Source of the DNA: Perognathus longimembris pacificus
Lineage: Eukaryota > Chordata > Mammalia > Rodentia > Heteromyidae
DNA length: 64,000 nucleotides
Reading direction: 5' to 3'
Assembly (NCBI RefSeq): GCF_023159225.1
Contig: NC_063172.1
Location: 45,079,832 to 45,143,831 of the forward strand
The position numbers and the translations under genes are program-made. The notes under the pieces are model-generated. The model ran no database searches. It was not told the origin of the DNA and saw only the letters and a list, made by a program, of their open reading frames with translations. Shown in pieces: positions 1 through 11,544 of the stretch; positions within the stretch are counted from its first letter, which is position 1, and the number at the start of each line of letters is the position of its first letter.

Positions 1-150
1 AGACTCATATCTCCACTAAACCACTAAAAAGTCAGAAGTAGAGCTGTGGCTCACAAGGTAGATTGCTAGCCTTGAGAAAAAAAAAAAAAAAAAAAGCCCT
101 CAAGGACGTCACCCAGACACTGAGTTCAAGCCCCACACAAAATAAAAACC
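1..150 (+). mobile_element. Dimeric SINE, 3' part, cut by the window edge
   Basis: The sequence matches the right half of the dimeric SINEs seen elsewhere in this window. It has the linker that ends in 'ctccactaaaccac', a tRNA-like A box (gtggctca), the 'tgctagccttgag' core, an internal A run, and a B box in 'gagttcaagcccc' followed by an A-rich tail. The left monomer lies outside the window. It is a Pol III-type retroposon relic, not a tRNA gene. Confidence 0.75.
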
Positions 151-1985
151 CATTTTTAAATTTATTTATATGTTTGGGCTTTTATATATTAATAGTTATT
201 TATATGTTTGGGTTTTGTTTTATATATAAATATATACATTTAGTTTATATATTTGGTTATATACATACATATATATGTACACACACACAGAAACACTTTC
301 GCTAACAACTAAGGTTTCCCTTGTCCCTGTTTCACACATTTTTAAGTTCATCAATGCAGACTTCTAACAGAAAGATTTTTTTTTCAACAACCCAACTCTC
401 AGCAAAGGGTATTACATATTCCCTGCATTCTCCTTGTACTTGATCTCTTCTATCCTTTTATTTATACTGAAATGCCTCGGGCACACACCCCTGTGCCTTG
501 CCACCTGGGTGGTTGGTCCCATCCCTCCAGGCCTCAAACCCTCCAGTCCTCCATAGTCAACATGCTTGTCCAACCTTTTCAGTGAAAGCTCTCTGCCTGG
601 ATGTAGCTCTCCATTGCACTTTTGTACCCCTTACATATCACATTCTGTTTTTTTTTTCCCCCAAACAAAATTCTACGTTTCTTAAACCTAGGAGCTATAT
701 CTGATTAATCATCAATCAAGAAGGAACTCTGGTTATGGGATTCACAGCTTGGTCCAAACAAGAAGTCAAGAGAAACAGCAGAGACCTGGGTGTAACTGAA
801 ATAGAGAAGGGAACTGGTACACCTAGCAAAGAGATGACTGCTGCTCCCAAGAAGGCTTCTAGCACCCTCTATCCTGTAACTCCCTGTAAACCAAAGGTTT
901 CCCAGCCCTGTTCTGCAGAGGTGAGGTGAGAATCAGACCAACAGTGTTCATCTGCTTTGTCCTGTGAGCCAGACTCCTGCACATAGACAGAAGCCAGCAG
1001 CCTTCCCCTACAACTACGTGTTGCACTAAAAATGAAGATGCCTTCCCCTAAAAAGTCTAAAATACAATCAATATATTTCTTCTTTGTGAATGTGTCCTTT
1101 CTATTTCAATGTAGCTGCTGAATCAGTCTTTGAATTAGGATGTATGGTCAGCAGAATAATGACCATCTTCCTGCTTGGTTTGGAATCTGAACACAGTAGC
1201 ACTTGCATAGCAGTTTAAGAGAAAAAACACTGCATGTTTTGGGCGGTTTTTTTTTTAAGTTGCTGTCTTTTTTACTAGAGAGATCACAAATAGGTAAGAC
1301 TGCCCATCACAGGTAGACAAAAGGAACAATTCAGACAAATGTTTCTCTTGGATTGTGCCATGTGAAACTATATGATTTCTTCTTAATTGGAATTAGTTTG
1401 TGATTTAAAATAGTTTACAAGCAGGACAATGACAGGACTTTTAGAGCAGCCCATACCCTGAACTTTAGCCTGGTCTTCACTTTTCCCCAACCTTCCCAGA
1501 CCTAAAGGCCACTATCAGATACCATCTACAACTTGTTTCCTTTGTTTTATCCAATCAGTCCCTCTAAGTGCTTGAGTTTGCAACTAACTTACTAAGGCTG
1601 TCTCCTTATGGAGTTTATTCCACAGTAAATGCAAGTTATGGTTAAGTACTATGAACCAGAATGCCACAGATGCTGATGTTAGAACAGGGGATAGGATAGA
1701 GTCCTCGCTCCCTGAAACATATATGTTAAGGGAAGTGTCCACATGAATACATACAGTACAACAGCATATGAAGAAAAGTAGTAACAGGAGACAATAAAAG
1801 ACAATGAGTAGAATCATGAACTACAGCTACGATTTTTCTTTTGTAACTTAGGACTCACACTTGGTATCTGATGCTTCCCCTACCACCTAGCCATGGCTCC
1901 AACCCCAGAGCCACCATTTTTGCTAAACTGCTCTAGAATGACTTTGATTATGAAGGCTTCAGTTATTTTGCTTTTGTTTGGTTTT
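151..1985. other. No gene recognised; AT-rich then unique sequence
   Basis: Positions 151-300 are very AT-rich with TATA/CACA runs, probably the decayed tail region after the SINE. From 300 to 1985 there is ordinary non-repetitive sequence. No reading frame here looks coding, and I saw no clear splice-site-bounded exon or recognisable repeat. Confidence 0.5.
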
Positions 1986-2011
1986 CTCTGTCTCTCTGTC
2001 TCTCTGTCTCT

Positions 2012-2043
<32 letters not shown>

Positions 2044-2092
2044 CTGTGTGTCTGTGTGTCTGTCTGTCTGCCTGCCTGTCTGTGTTTCTGTG
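1986..2092. repeat. (TCTG)n/(TG)n microsatellite
   Basis: Repeated TCTC/TCTG units grade into about 12 TG units and back into TGTC/TGCC variants. The open frames across it on both strands are artefacts of the repeat. Confidence 0.95.
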
Positions 2093-2172
2093 TATGTTTG
2101 CTGAAGACTAAACCCAGAATCTTGTGCAAAGGAAATATGAGAACCTCTCACTGAGCTCCATCCTTATCCCAT
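2093..2172 (-). mobile_element. Old tRNA-derived SINE fragment (ID-like)
   Basis: Read on the minus strand, the stretch carries 'ggagctcagtgagaggtt' and, about 30 bases on, 'ctgggtttagtc'. These are spaced like the A and B boxes of an ID-type tRNA-Ala-derived SINE. It is diverged, and the microsatellite sits where its A-rich tail would be. Confidence 0.5.
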
Positions 2173-4385
2173 TAGATTAGTACTTACTTTAAAAGTAAAC
2201 ATTAATGAATTTAATATCAACCACTGTCAACCCTTCCTACCAAAAGAAAGAAATCTTGCTGTTACTTCTCTCTTCACCTATAAAATTTCTTCCCATTTCC
2301 CAAAGCCCGTCTCTTCACATCTCATGGTAAGACAATCTCTCTAATTCTTAACTGAATTGTACATTGTTACTTGCCTTTATTATTCTTTGCTACAAAATAT
2401 AACATGACATAAACTTCCAGGAAATTTTTCCAGATACTTATTTAACATCCTTTATCATTGATTTTCTACTTATCTTTATCATCATTCCAAGAGGATCAAA
2501 ACTATCTCAAGGGTCGGGTGTCTGTTACTCCCCATCTGGTGTATGGCAAACAACTCAAGACTTTGGAGGCAGATAAGGTGTGAGTTTAAGCCAGGCCTAG
2601 TAGCAAATGTATATACTTCTTGATACTGTGAGACTTGCATCCCAGAGTTCAAGACTAGCATGGGCAACATAGCATAACAAAACTTCTCACATGTATGTGT
2701 GCATGTGTGTGTGAGAGAATTTTGTTCCTATATGCTTAATTCTGGGTTTCACCACTTGATAGTTCTCTGACATTAAGAGCAAGTGGCAAATTTCTTTTTC
2801 AGTTTCGCCATTAGTTGCAAATCTTATTTTCCTGTTTCAATACTTTCTCATGGAAGTAATACAACCTCTCAGCTGCTAAAGGCTTTGATCTACAGAAATC
2901 TTTACTGAAGTTGATCCTTACTTTGTAAGAAGAGCACACCACTCTGACAGATCCACAGTTTGGGGTCACCATTCTGTTTGGTTAACTCTTTTTATGAAAC
3001 ATTCACTATGTACTGACCTCATGCTGAAGATGGAGATAAAATCAAGGCCCAGAACAAAGCAAACAAACAGCTATAGCCCACCAAAGGAAACAAACACTTA
3101 CATATACTTGACACTAGACTCTCACCTTGTCATAGATCAGAAGTAGGTCTAGCAAGCAAGAAGCTGAGGGCTATAACATTTCCACCTTGCACCCACATCT
3201 GAGTTAATCTGTACATGATTCTCAAACCAGCTAGGCATCCATACCTATACCTCTTCCCATTGACTGCACCTACCACTGCTAGTCAAAAACTTAGTCACAT
3301 TAACCAGACTCCTACTAAGTGCCAGGCACTGTAAGAAATACCTATAATTCTAGAGTAAAAACAAACATAGGCCATTTCCAGGTGTGGGTCATAACTGGCT
3401 TAACAGGTACCAATATAAAAGCACTAACAGTGTTCCATTTGTCTTTTCACTGGTGATAAACAGCCATTAGGCTCAAGGCAAAGATGGCACCCTTGCCTTT
3501 CACAAAAGAGGTCTACCCTATGGTGTCCTATTCTACCAAGACATTTGGTCTACTTGCTCTCTACATGTTTCTTCAAATCTCAATGTCAGAGAGACTAGAG
3601 AGTCAGTCCCCCACATGCCAGACTGATATAGCAAGTCTTCAGGAACAAGACGAACAACAAGGAAACATTACCTTTAAATATTTTCTTTTCAGAAACAAAT
3701 TATTAGAAAACAGTGTCATCTGGACTGTTGCATCTCCTCAAGCTGCTTCTGCCTCTATGCTACAGCTGATCTCCTGTCTTCAATCTCACATACTTCAGAA
3801 TTCACTTTTATTCTTATTTTGGAGATGAGAATGTGAGATTCAGAGACACAATTAATAGGGTTTTTGGTGCTTCTTTAAGAATAATAGGAGTCTATGAGGG
3901 TTGTGAGCTAGCAGGATCTCAGTGAGTGTACTATAGGTATCTTGAGGACTTCCAAAGACTCCAGGCTAGTTCACATTCTCACAAGAGACCCATCTCAGCA
4001 TGCTCCACTTAGATAAGAAGAGCCTCCTGGGGAGGGAAGTTACTAGAGAATAAGGAAACACGACCATGCCCAAACTGAAAAGCGGATTCCTCCTTTGATG
4101 ATTTTTCCAAAGCATTTTAGAGAAATCATGATAGTCTCTGCCACCACTAACTTTAATAGCCACAGTTAAAGGTGCACCTAATTTGTTCACATTTACCTTT
4201 TTTAGTGGTTCCATGTATAAAACATGGGTGTACCCTATATTTCTAACACCTAAGTAGAAGGAAAGGATTGATTTTCTGTTCAATAAGTAGCCCACCCAAA
4301 GAGAAGTGAAAGTTCTAAGTGAGCTACCACAGCCAGCTGGAATTCCCAACATCTGACTCTCCATTACTCACAGGGGGTTCAGGGG
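2173..4385. other. Mostly unique sequence, no gene recognised
   Basis: I saw no exon. Positions 2565-2690 include 'gttcaagactagcatgggcaacatagc', which resembles a decayed 7SL-derived SINE. Around 3300-3350 ('ctaagtgccaggcactg') and 3808-3860 there are short L2/MIR-like matches. A 114-codon frame at 3484-3828 has no recognisable domain and I do not call it a gene. Confidence 0.4.
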
Positions 4386-4389
4386 AGGA

Positions 4390-4545
4390 AGTGAAGAGCA
4401 CTGCCCTTCAGGATCAGGTGGGTCTGGGTCTGAATTCTGATGCTAATACTATCTCTGAGTACTTACTCCAGTTAATTTGTTTCTCTGAGTCTTAGTTTCC
4501 TCAATCATAAAATGGTGATTTCTCTCATAGGCTCTAATGAACATT
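4390..4545 (+). mobile_element. MIR SINE relic
   Basis: The order is 'gagcactgcccttcaggatcaggtgggtctgggt', then 'cttagtttcctcaatcataaaatgg', then a 'ctcataggctctaatga' end. This follows the MIR core layout closely, with substitutions. MIRs are pre-placental Pol III SINEs, so this is ancient and immobile. Confidence 0.8.
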
Positions 4546-4699
4546 GGTCTGCCTTTTGATGGGTGAGCTTGGGTGGGTAGGGGATAACATTGCCTCTTTT
4601 ACCTTTTGGTTTTGTGAATGAAGTGATTATTAGCAAACTTCCACTGTCCTTTCATAGAATATAGTCATCTCTCCAATCGGTCTTTCCTACATAATGACA

Positions 4700-5255
4700 T
4701 CCCTTATAGAGCAAGGAAATGTGACATATACAATGAATTTTACTCATCCATTAGAAAGAATGATATTGTATAATCTGCAAAGAAATGGAAGGACCTGGAA
4801 AAACATTACATTAAGTGAAGTAAGTCAGGTCCAGAGAGACAAAGGTTGCAAATTTTCCCTTTTCTGGGAGCTAGAATTGGTTTATAAACATATAAGTGTG
4901 AGTGGTATGTAAGTGTATATAAATGTATTAAATGAAATATGGTAGATTCAGGGAGAACTTAAATAGTGTTAAGTTCAACAAACTAAACACCAGGAAGTGG
5001 GTACTTAAATGGGGTAAGGTGGTATCAAAGGAAGATAGGTAGACCAATGAAGAGAAGAAGGGGGAAAATGCAGTGAAGAATTCAATTTATACCCCCACAA
5101 AATTAAGGAAAGTTAGGGAAGGGGTGGATTTGCAGGGCTGGATGAGAATGTTGAAAGGGGTGACATTGATCAAGATGCGTTGTATTCACAAACTGCTTTG
5201 TGAAATGGCAACTCCTCTGTACAACTACTTGAAGATAATAATAAAACAAAATGAC
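4700..5255 (+). mobile_element. L1 3' end (ORF2 tail and 3' UTR)
   Basis: It begins with the typical L1 terminal region ('ccattagaaagaatg', 'gaaatggaaggacctgg', 'gtgaagtaagtcag'). It continues through a 3' UTR that is shared with the L1 sequence flanking the retrocopy at 28.8-30.3 kb, and ends in 'aataataataaaac'. It is 5'-truncated and has no coding capacity. Confidence 0.8.
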
Positions 5256-5874
5256 ATGGCCTTTGCATCTAACCTACGCACATTCTTTTGTACACTTTAA
5301 ATCATCTGTAGCTTACATAATACGAAGTACATGTTCGTAGATATTCAATTTGCAGGTACCCAGTACAGACACAATTTTTTCTAAGTATTTCAGTGGTTGA
5401 GTTGAGTGGGCAGAAACAGAAGCCAGAGCTATGAAGGGTTAACTGTACGAGGCCGAAGATGTGTTGCCACTTAACAGTCCCAGGAAGGTACTATGGAGCA
5501 GTTAGTAAGCTTCATGGTGTATAGTGTCTCAGGCAGGTATTCCTAATCATTCCATGGAACTCATTAGGTCTAATGTTTATTTTTAATTGCTTAATTGCAA
5601 GAATTTTGGCTTTCTTTGCAGTTTGAAGAATTGGGTTTCATGATTAATGATGACACTTATTACAAACTTCACGAGCCCAAATTCTCGATGATTGTTCTTT
5701 CTATCTCGATTAGTTGAAAAAGTTTCTCTCCATGGATAAAACAGCTATTGATTGAACCAGCCAGCAGTTCCTGAGTAACTATTGGCAGGTACAGTGCTGG
5801 GAACAAGGTCGATGGATGAGAAAACAAAAAAAGTGAAAGAGTTTTTAGCCCCAAGGAGCTTACTCTATACTTTT

Positions 5875-5998
5875 CAGGTGGGTACCAGAGCAGCAGAGGG
5901 GGCTGCACCTAGGGGATTATTAGAAATGTAAATTCTCAAGCCAACTGCAGGCAGGGTGAATCAAATTCTGGAGGTGAGCCCCAACTCTCCCTTTGAAT
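5875..5998 (-). mobile_element. MER5-like DNA transposon relic
   Basis: 'attagaaatgtaaattctcaagcc' followed by 'gaatcaaattctggaggtgagcccc' resembles the minus-strand consensus of MER5A (hAT-Charlie, non-autonomous). It is short and diverged, so the assignment is from pattern only. Confidence 0.55.
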
Positions 5999-8279
5999 AA
6001 TCCCTCTTCAAATAAGGGTCATCCTCATCAAATGTCAAGGCAACACATAAGTCAGAGGGTTTTGAGCTAAACCTGAAAGTGTCATCTCTCCTTTGAGGAA
6101 AGAGAAGCCTAGTGGCCAAAGGCCCCATGGGTAGTTGATGGTTGCAACCAGAACTCAGGTCTCCCACCCAGAATGGCCAGTGTTTTTCTACTTCCTTGGC
6201 ACTTTGCTGCCTAAGTCTAATGGGAGACCATCCATATTCCAGCCCAAAGTACAAATATTCATTTTTGACAAGTAGAGAAATGGAGAGCCTACTTCTTTGA
6301 AAGTAACAATGTTTAAAATTTAAGTCTGGTCTATCAAATCATCTAGTAAAGCAGCAATCCTTTCTCAAGCCTTCAACATATATCCAAGTTCTATTTATAA
6401 GATCTGAAGACCAGGGAAAGGTAAAATACAATGAAGATAGAATTCAAATAAACATCTGGAGGGATGTCAATTGAAGAAATGTTAATAGACGTTCTCTTGG
6501 CTGTAGAGGATTACAGATAATCTTCATGAGGTTTTTTTTTTCCAGATTGTTCTAAATAAATGTTACCTTTTATAATCAAAAAACATAAAACTGATTTTGG
6601 AAATGTTATATCCATGTCACTCAGCATGGAGGTTTATTTTGTATTTCTATTTCTTTCCATATAGCTGGACAGTGTGTGTATAGTAATTATTTATATCATG
6701 CCATATGTTATAATGAAGATGAAATTCAGTAAATACATTCCTTCCAGCTGGCCTTGAAAACTGAAGAGGTTAAATGCATTCCTAAGTTCAAAGCACTAAG
6801 AATTAAGACAAGCTGTGAGGCTGAAGGAAAAATTAATCCCAGTATTGAGATCTTTGAAGAAGCATCCCTTTCAAAAATAAAAAAAAATGTTTATGTGACA
6901 CACAGCTCTTTACTCAAAGCTCCCTGGTGTTTAACCCCTGGCATGAAACAGAATGTTCAGCCATGCCTGGCAAAGTCAGGAGTTCAGAGGATAAAATGCA
7001 TGGGGAAAGATCAGAATGAGAAGACAGAATGATCCTACCTTCACATAAAATGTTTTCCCTGCAGGATAATAAAACATTCAAAATGACTGGCAAATTCCAC
7101 TATCAAAAGTACTTTGATTTTGTTTTTTTGTTTTTTTTCTCCAATATTTGCTCACTTAAAAATCTTTATGTTGGAGATCTTATTCCACAAATAAAATTAA
7201 ATACAGAAGCAGGTCACACTGAAAATAATATTTCTGCTACAAAAACATTGGTGATAATGTTATATTGAAGAAGGCCTTGATTGCTTCCATGAGAAACTAG
7301 CATTGCTTTATCAAAACAGCAGAAATTCAGTGAATATTAATTGAAAAATTTTTATGGGAAACAAGAATCACTCCAATGACCTCAAAAGATACATCACCAA
7401 ACACTGACTGTCTCCTTTACCAGGACCTGACACTTTTAGAATCTGCAGGCTCTTTCTGGAAAGGATGACTTATTAGGAAGACTGTCTTGAAGTAGTTAAT
7501 AGTACATGAGATCACCACATTTACACAACACTTTAGCTTAATAGTAGTATCAGAGAACACAGGAAGTATTTATTTATACTGGCTTTGCCAGTTTAATTAC
7601 GTATGCTTTAGTTTACAAGGCTGTCTGTCCATGTCTCCAGTTTCCTCTACACTCTTCCACAACATAAACCTATGCCCATTGCAAAACCAATAAATTCAGA
7701 ATTAGAATAAAGAACATACAACTCACAGAAAGTTTCCCACCAATACCCAGTTCGGAATCCATGAAATTACCCATCTGTGCAAATGGTTCTACAAGAGCCT
7801 AGTTGTGTACATATCAAGCTAAACTTAGGATTTTCCTCCAGTCTGACAATTTTGGAAAGAACCCACCCCCCACACCTGACACACACATGAACTTGTGGCC
7901 ATTGTGTATGACCTGCCTGATTCTTTCCCAACTCAATTCTTATCCTTCCATTTTTTCATTCTCTTGGGTGAGAAAAGGTTCTGTTATTGGATTTCACCTC
8001 ACCCTGATTATTATTTTTTTTTGTAGTTTTACCTGGGGGCTGCACCAAGATATTGATCAGAAGTTTCCAGTCTTTCCAACTCCTAAGCATAACACATGCA
8101 GGGAGAACAATTCCAAGCCAAGAAAAAGACCCCAAGTAAATTCAGTGTGCCATAGAAAAATGCCACTTGTCTTCCACGAGAGAAAGTAACGTCCCCACTC
8201 TATCAGCCTTTTTTTTTTTTTGCATTAAATATTGTACAGCAGCTTTCATTCTGAACAAAATTAAATTTTCTGGGTCACT
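5999..8279. other. Unique sequence, no gene recognised
   Basis: I saw no exon, RNA gene or clear interspersed repeat. It is AT-rich with short T runs (6532-6541, 7126-7138, 8209-8221). Frames of up to 128 codons (7803-8189) have no recognisable domain. Confidence 0.4.
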
Positions 8280-8992
8280 TCCCGGCTCTCACTGAGCCAC
8301 TTTCCACCCAGCCTGACAGCGACTGTGGAACGCGGTCTGCACACTTAACCCATCCGTCGCTCGTCCTCTCCTAAGATGCTTTGGGTTTCCTTTCCTAAGC
8401 ACGATTCACACCCCACACACCCCAAAATAAATCAAAGCTCACCACCCCGCGCCTGCCTTCCAGGCCTCGCCACCCAACCTCGCTGTTGGAGAAAAAGTTC
8501 CGGGCATGTCTGCGGGTGCGGTGCGCGTGCCATACCTGCAGTGGGGAAGCCGGCGGGCGCCTGGGAAGTGCTTCCAAGCACCTGGGCTCCAGTGTCCCGG
8601 GCAGAGAGAGCTTCACACCCCAAGCCAGGAGCAATCCCTCTGCAGACCTGCTCCCATCGCCCATCCCACACAAGTCCGCTTGCCAGCTTGCCCCAAGCCT
8701 TATTATGTAAGATCCCCTCCACCGGAGGTCCCAGCTGCAGGCAAGCACCCTCACCGGTCACGCATCTGAAACGGACCCGCGCCCACACCCGCGAGATGAA
8801 ATCAACACCTCCGAAGGGCGGGGGACGTGAGGGGTGCGGGGCTGTCTCACATCATCTCCCTCCCAATCGCTTCTTACAGGGGAATATATATATATATATA
8901 TATTTATTATTTTTATTTATTTTGCCACAACTACAATTACCTTAACAACCAAATTGCTTGAAGCCCTCTCCCTCCAGCTCCGGAATTTCTCC
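8280..8992. promoter_or_regulatory. Left part of a CpG-rich region, interrupted by provirus A
   Basis: CpG density and GC content rise sharply from about 8285 compared with the AT-rich sequence before it. Overlapping open frames appear on both strands, as expected of GC-rich DNA. A (TA)n tract sits at 8884-8902. The region ends at the CTCC (8989-8992) that is duplicated around the provirus. Its continuation is at 12481-13370, so the two halves were adjacent before integration. No exon could be named. Confidence 0.55.
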
Positions 8993-9348
8993 TGAAGTGC
9001 CAGACTTTGAAGTCAGGCTCCATTTTACCACGTGAACCCCATTTTACCACGTGAACCCCATTTTACCACTTGAACCCCATTTTAGAATCAAACCCTGAGC
9101 CAATCAGATTTGTACCTGTGTCCTAATCTTGCTTGCTTGAACACCTGATTCCTGTAACCTTGTTCTTTGCCTATATAAGCCCTGTGTAATCACAGCTCGG
9201 GGCTTCCTCCTAACCTCCACTGTGTCGGTGGGTAGGACGAGGCCTGAGTTACAGCTCGCTTAAATAAAGCCTTGCCTTGCTTTTGCATTTCGGAAATGTC
9301 TGAGTGTTGGTGGTCTTCTTGGTGGTGGTCTTGCGACTTGGCACAACA
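8993..9348 (+). repeat. 5' LTR of provirus A
   Basis: It is 356 bp, TG...CA. U3 carries three tandem copies of a 19-bp unit containing CACGTG (the third reads CACTTG), at about 9020-9080. A TATA box (TATATAAG, 9172-9179) and an AATAAA poly(A) signal (9263-9268) follow in the usual order. The 3' LTR of the same provirus has only one copy of the 19-bp unit. Confidence 0.93.
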
Positions 9349-9350
9349 TT

Positions 9351-9368
9351 TGGGGTTTTGTCCGGGAT
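9351..9368 (+). other. Primer binding site, tRNA-Pro type
   Basis: Two bases after the LTR comes TGGGGTTTTGTCCGGGAT. This matches the tRNA-Pro primer site of gammaretroviruses with a few changes. Copy B keeps a closer match. Confidence 0.8.
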
Positions 9369-9919
9369 GGCCCCAGAGACCCCCGAGACCCCAGACTCCG
9401 AAGGTAAGAAAATAGGGCAGTTCATTCTGTGTGTCTGTGTCTGTGTGATTTGTAGTTTTGTTTTCTGTTTAGGCCAGCCGCTTGAATCTGAACCTGTAGG
9501 TAGTGAAGGACGAGCCGGAGTGGACATGCTTATATGGGCAGTCCTGGAGGACTTGGGGGACACCTCAAGCCCTCCACAGGGGGCTCAGGCTTCCCACTAC
9601 TACTCTGAACCTGAAGGACTGGACCGAGAGGCCCTTCTAATAGGTGTCCGTCTAGTCCACTCTATATTTGGGGTTGTCTGGTCCGCTCCTACACAGGAAC
9701 AGGAGAGAGCGAGCCTCAAGACTGTGGTCTGCCCCCTCACAGGGGCAGGAGAGGCACAGTGAGATTGTGTGGTCTGCCTCCTCACAGGGGCAGGAGAGAC
9801 ACAGTCAAACCTGTAAGCCGCGGCTCCCTAAGTCTGTCTGTAAGTGTTGTCTGGTCTTTGTGCCTGTGATTATTTTTGGGTGTTTCTTTCTTGCACTATG
9901 CCTGACTGACAAACGGATG
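9369..9919 (+). other. ERV leader with splice-donor-like site
   Basis: The non-coding leader lies between the primer site and the gag remnant. 'GAAG|GTAAGAA' near 9401 looks like a retroviral splice donor and is also present in copy B. It contains near-tandem 'cctcacaggggcaggagag' segments. The open frame over part of it is unlikely to be a protein. Confidence 0.6.
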
Positions 9920-10040
9920 ATGGGGAACATTCCCTGGACTTGACTTTAGCTCACTGGAAAGATGTACAGGTGACAGCCCACAATCAGTCAATCAGTGAGA
10001 ATGTCCACAAAAAAGAAATCTAGGGGGACCCCCACCCAGC
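9920..10040 (+). pseudogene. gag: Gag start remnant, broken
   Basis: An ATG-GGG start (Met-Gly, the myristoylation context of retroviral matrix) aligns with the gag start in copy B. A small deletion then shifts the frame, and translation stops after seven codons. The rest of gag is missing. It cannot encode a matrix protein. Confidence 0.65.
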
Positions 10041-10765
10041 CTTCTTAAGCAGAAAATTGTTTGGTGGGCTAAAATGTTTTACTACGACTAAAAATGTTTT
10101 ACTAAAACTATCAAGCCCTGGAAAATGAGGCTGGAGAATGCTAAAATCATTTGTTAAAAGTTTTTGTCTTAAAATGTACAGCCGATGCTTATTCAGCGCG
10201 CTTTAAGATCTTTTGAAAATGTATGTGTGTGTGCATGTGTGAGTGTGAATATGTTCAAGACTGCAGTATGATGCAAAACTAAGTTTAAATTGAAAGGTCT
10301 TCATGCCATGCAGTAACTGGGACTGAAGAAAAGAAAAAAAAGAGGCTCTTTTGAAACAAGCAGTCTGTAGGCAAAGGGCAGCACCTGGTTTCAGAATGCC
10401 TGTGAGCTTCAGTTTTTCCAATGCAGATAAAAGCTAAAATGTTGTGTTAGTGTTAAAAAGGCTTTGGAAATCAAGAATACATTTCTAGATAAGAAATTTG
10501 GAAGTAAAACTGTCCTAAATAATTATTGCAAAGTGAGAAAAGGAGAATTATGGCTACCAAAATGTTTAATTGCCATTCCAGCTTCTTTGTAGGTTTTTTG
10601 TAACAGTTTCCAGCAGGCCCACAGAGAAACACAGGTGATTTCTACAAGTTTGTCGAGATCTAATACTGACCCTTAATAAGTTCCAGGTAAGAGAGCATGC
10701 TTAAAAACTACTTCTGTGTGGACCACCTTGTTGCTTCTAATTGGAGTAAAGTGGCCTCTTATAAG
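10041..10765 (+). other. Non-coding ERV interior of unknown origin
   Basis: This AT-rich stretch occupies the place of gag and pol and is closely matched by copy B (about 40560-41580). It has no gag or pol motifs in any frame. Near 10283-10295 copy A lacks about 320 bp that copy B has. Its origin is unknown to me. Confidence 0.7.
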
Positions 10766-10950
10766 ACTCACTGATCTGAATCTGCGGTTCGAAGCCAGCC
10801 CGGGCAAAGAAAGGTCCCTGTGAGAGACTTGTCTCTAATCAGCCAGCAGAGTGCAGGAAATGGAGTTGTGTGGAGCTCAAAGTGGTAGGGTGCTAGCCTT
10901 GAGCTGGAGATCTGGGGGACAGTGCTCAGGCCCTGAGTCCAAGTCCAGTG
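10766..10950 (+). mobile_element. SINE embedded inside provirus A
   Basis: 'gcggttcgaagccagcccgg' is followed by 'gtggagctcaaagtggta', 'gtgctagccttgagct' and 'cagtgctcaggccctgagt'. This matches the 3' two-thirds of the 7SL-like/tRNA-like dimeric SINE found elsewhere in the window. It lies at the same place in copies B and C, so it was carried by their common ancestor. Confidence 0.85.
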
Positions 10951-11215
10951 GAAAGTCACTCCTCCTGGGACAAAAGTGATGGAGCATCCAGAGGCAGTAA
11001 GCCACTGCTTGGATGGCGGAGATGGTGTCAGATCCTAGAATCACTCCTGTTTGGCCTTTCAAAAGTTAATCAAAGCCGGGAAGTCCCAGAAGAATAGTTC
11101 ATAAGCATGCCTTTCCAATGCCCATGTCTGTCTACTGGGCAGGAACTTGCAAGTCATCTATGATAGTGGTTAGTAAGGGGAAGTTTGTCAAATGAGAGGA
11201 TAGATTAAAATCTCA

Positions 11216-11228
11216 CCCCCCCCCCCCC
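11216..11228. repeat. Poly(C) run inside provirus A
   Basis: There are thirteen consecutive C. At the same place copy B reads only 'caccctcccac', so the run expanded after copy A diverged, or is a sequencing length error. Confidence 0.9.
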
Positions 11229-11333
11229 GCATTTACTCAAAGTTCTGACTGGCAGTAAGAATTTTAAGCTGATACATCTGTTTAGGAAAGAAAGCTTGTA
11301 GACCTGAGATTGTGTCCTTATTGAGATCTGTTA

Positions 11334-11544
11334 AAGGCCTGTCAGCTTGCCAATGCCCCCAATCAACAGATTAACCACGGTGGAAGGGACCCTAGACGGC
11401 ATTGCCACTTGGGTTCATTGCTTCCACGCCAGGCCAGCTGACCCCTTTGCCCTGGATGACAACTACCGTGATGGAACATGGGAAGTTTCCAAGCACCCAA
11501 CTCAGCCGCTTTGCCTTCGCCTCAAGAAAAGAAAGTTAGACTGA
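11334..11544 (+). pseudogene. pol: pol 3' end remnant (integrase), internally deleted
   Basis: A few codons of the integrase zinc-finger region (CQLANAPNQ) run straight into the integrase C-terminal region (WVHCFHARPAD), which ends at the TGA at 11542-11544. The catalytic core present in copy B is missing, and the join is out of frame. The last residues (LRLKKRKLD) match copy B. It is non-functional. Confidence 0.8.

Noticed and set aside
8376..8945. 189-codon frame in the left CpG-rich region
   Set aside because: It runs into the (TA)n tract, has no recognisable domain and overlaps several other frames. It is a composition artefact.
9304..9762. 152-codon frame over the leader of provirus A as a viral protein
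   Set aside because: It starts inside the LTR, spans the primer site and leader, and is not kept in the same form in copy B (113 codons, different start). It is non-coding leader.
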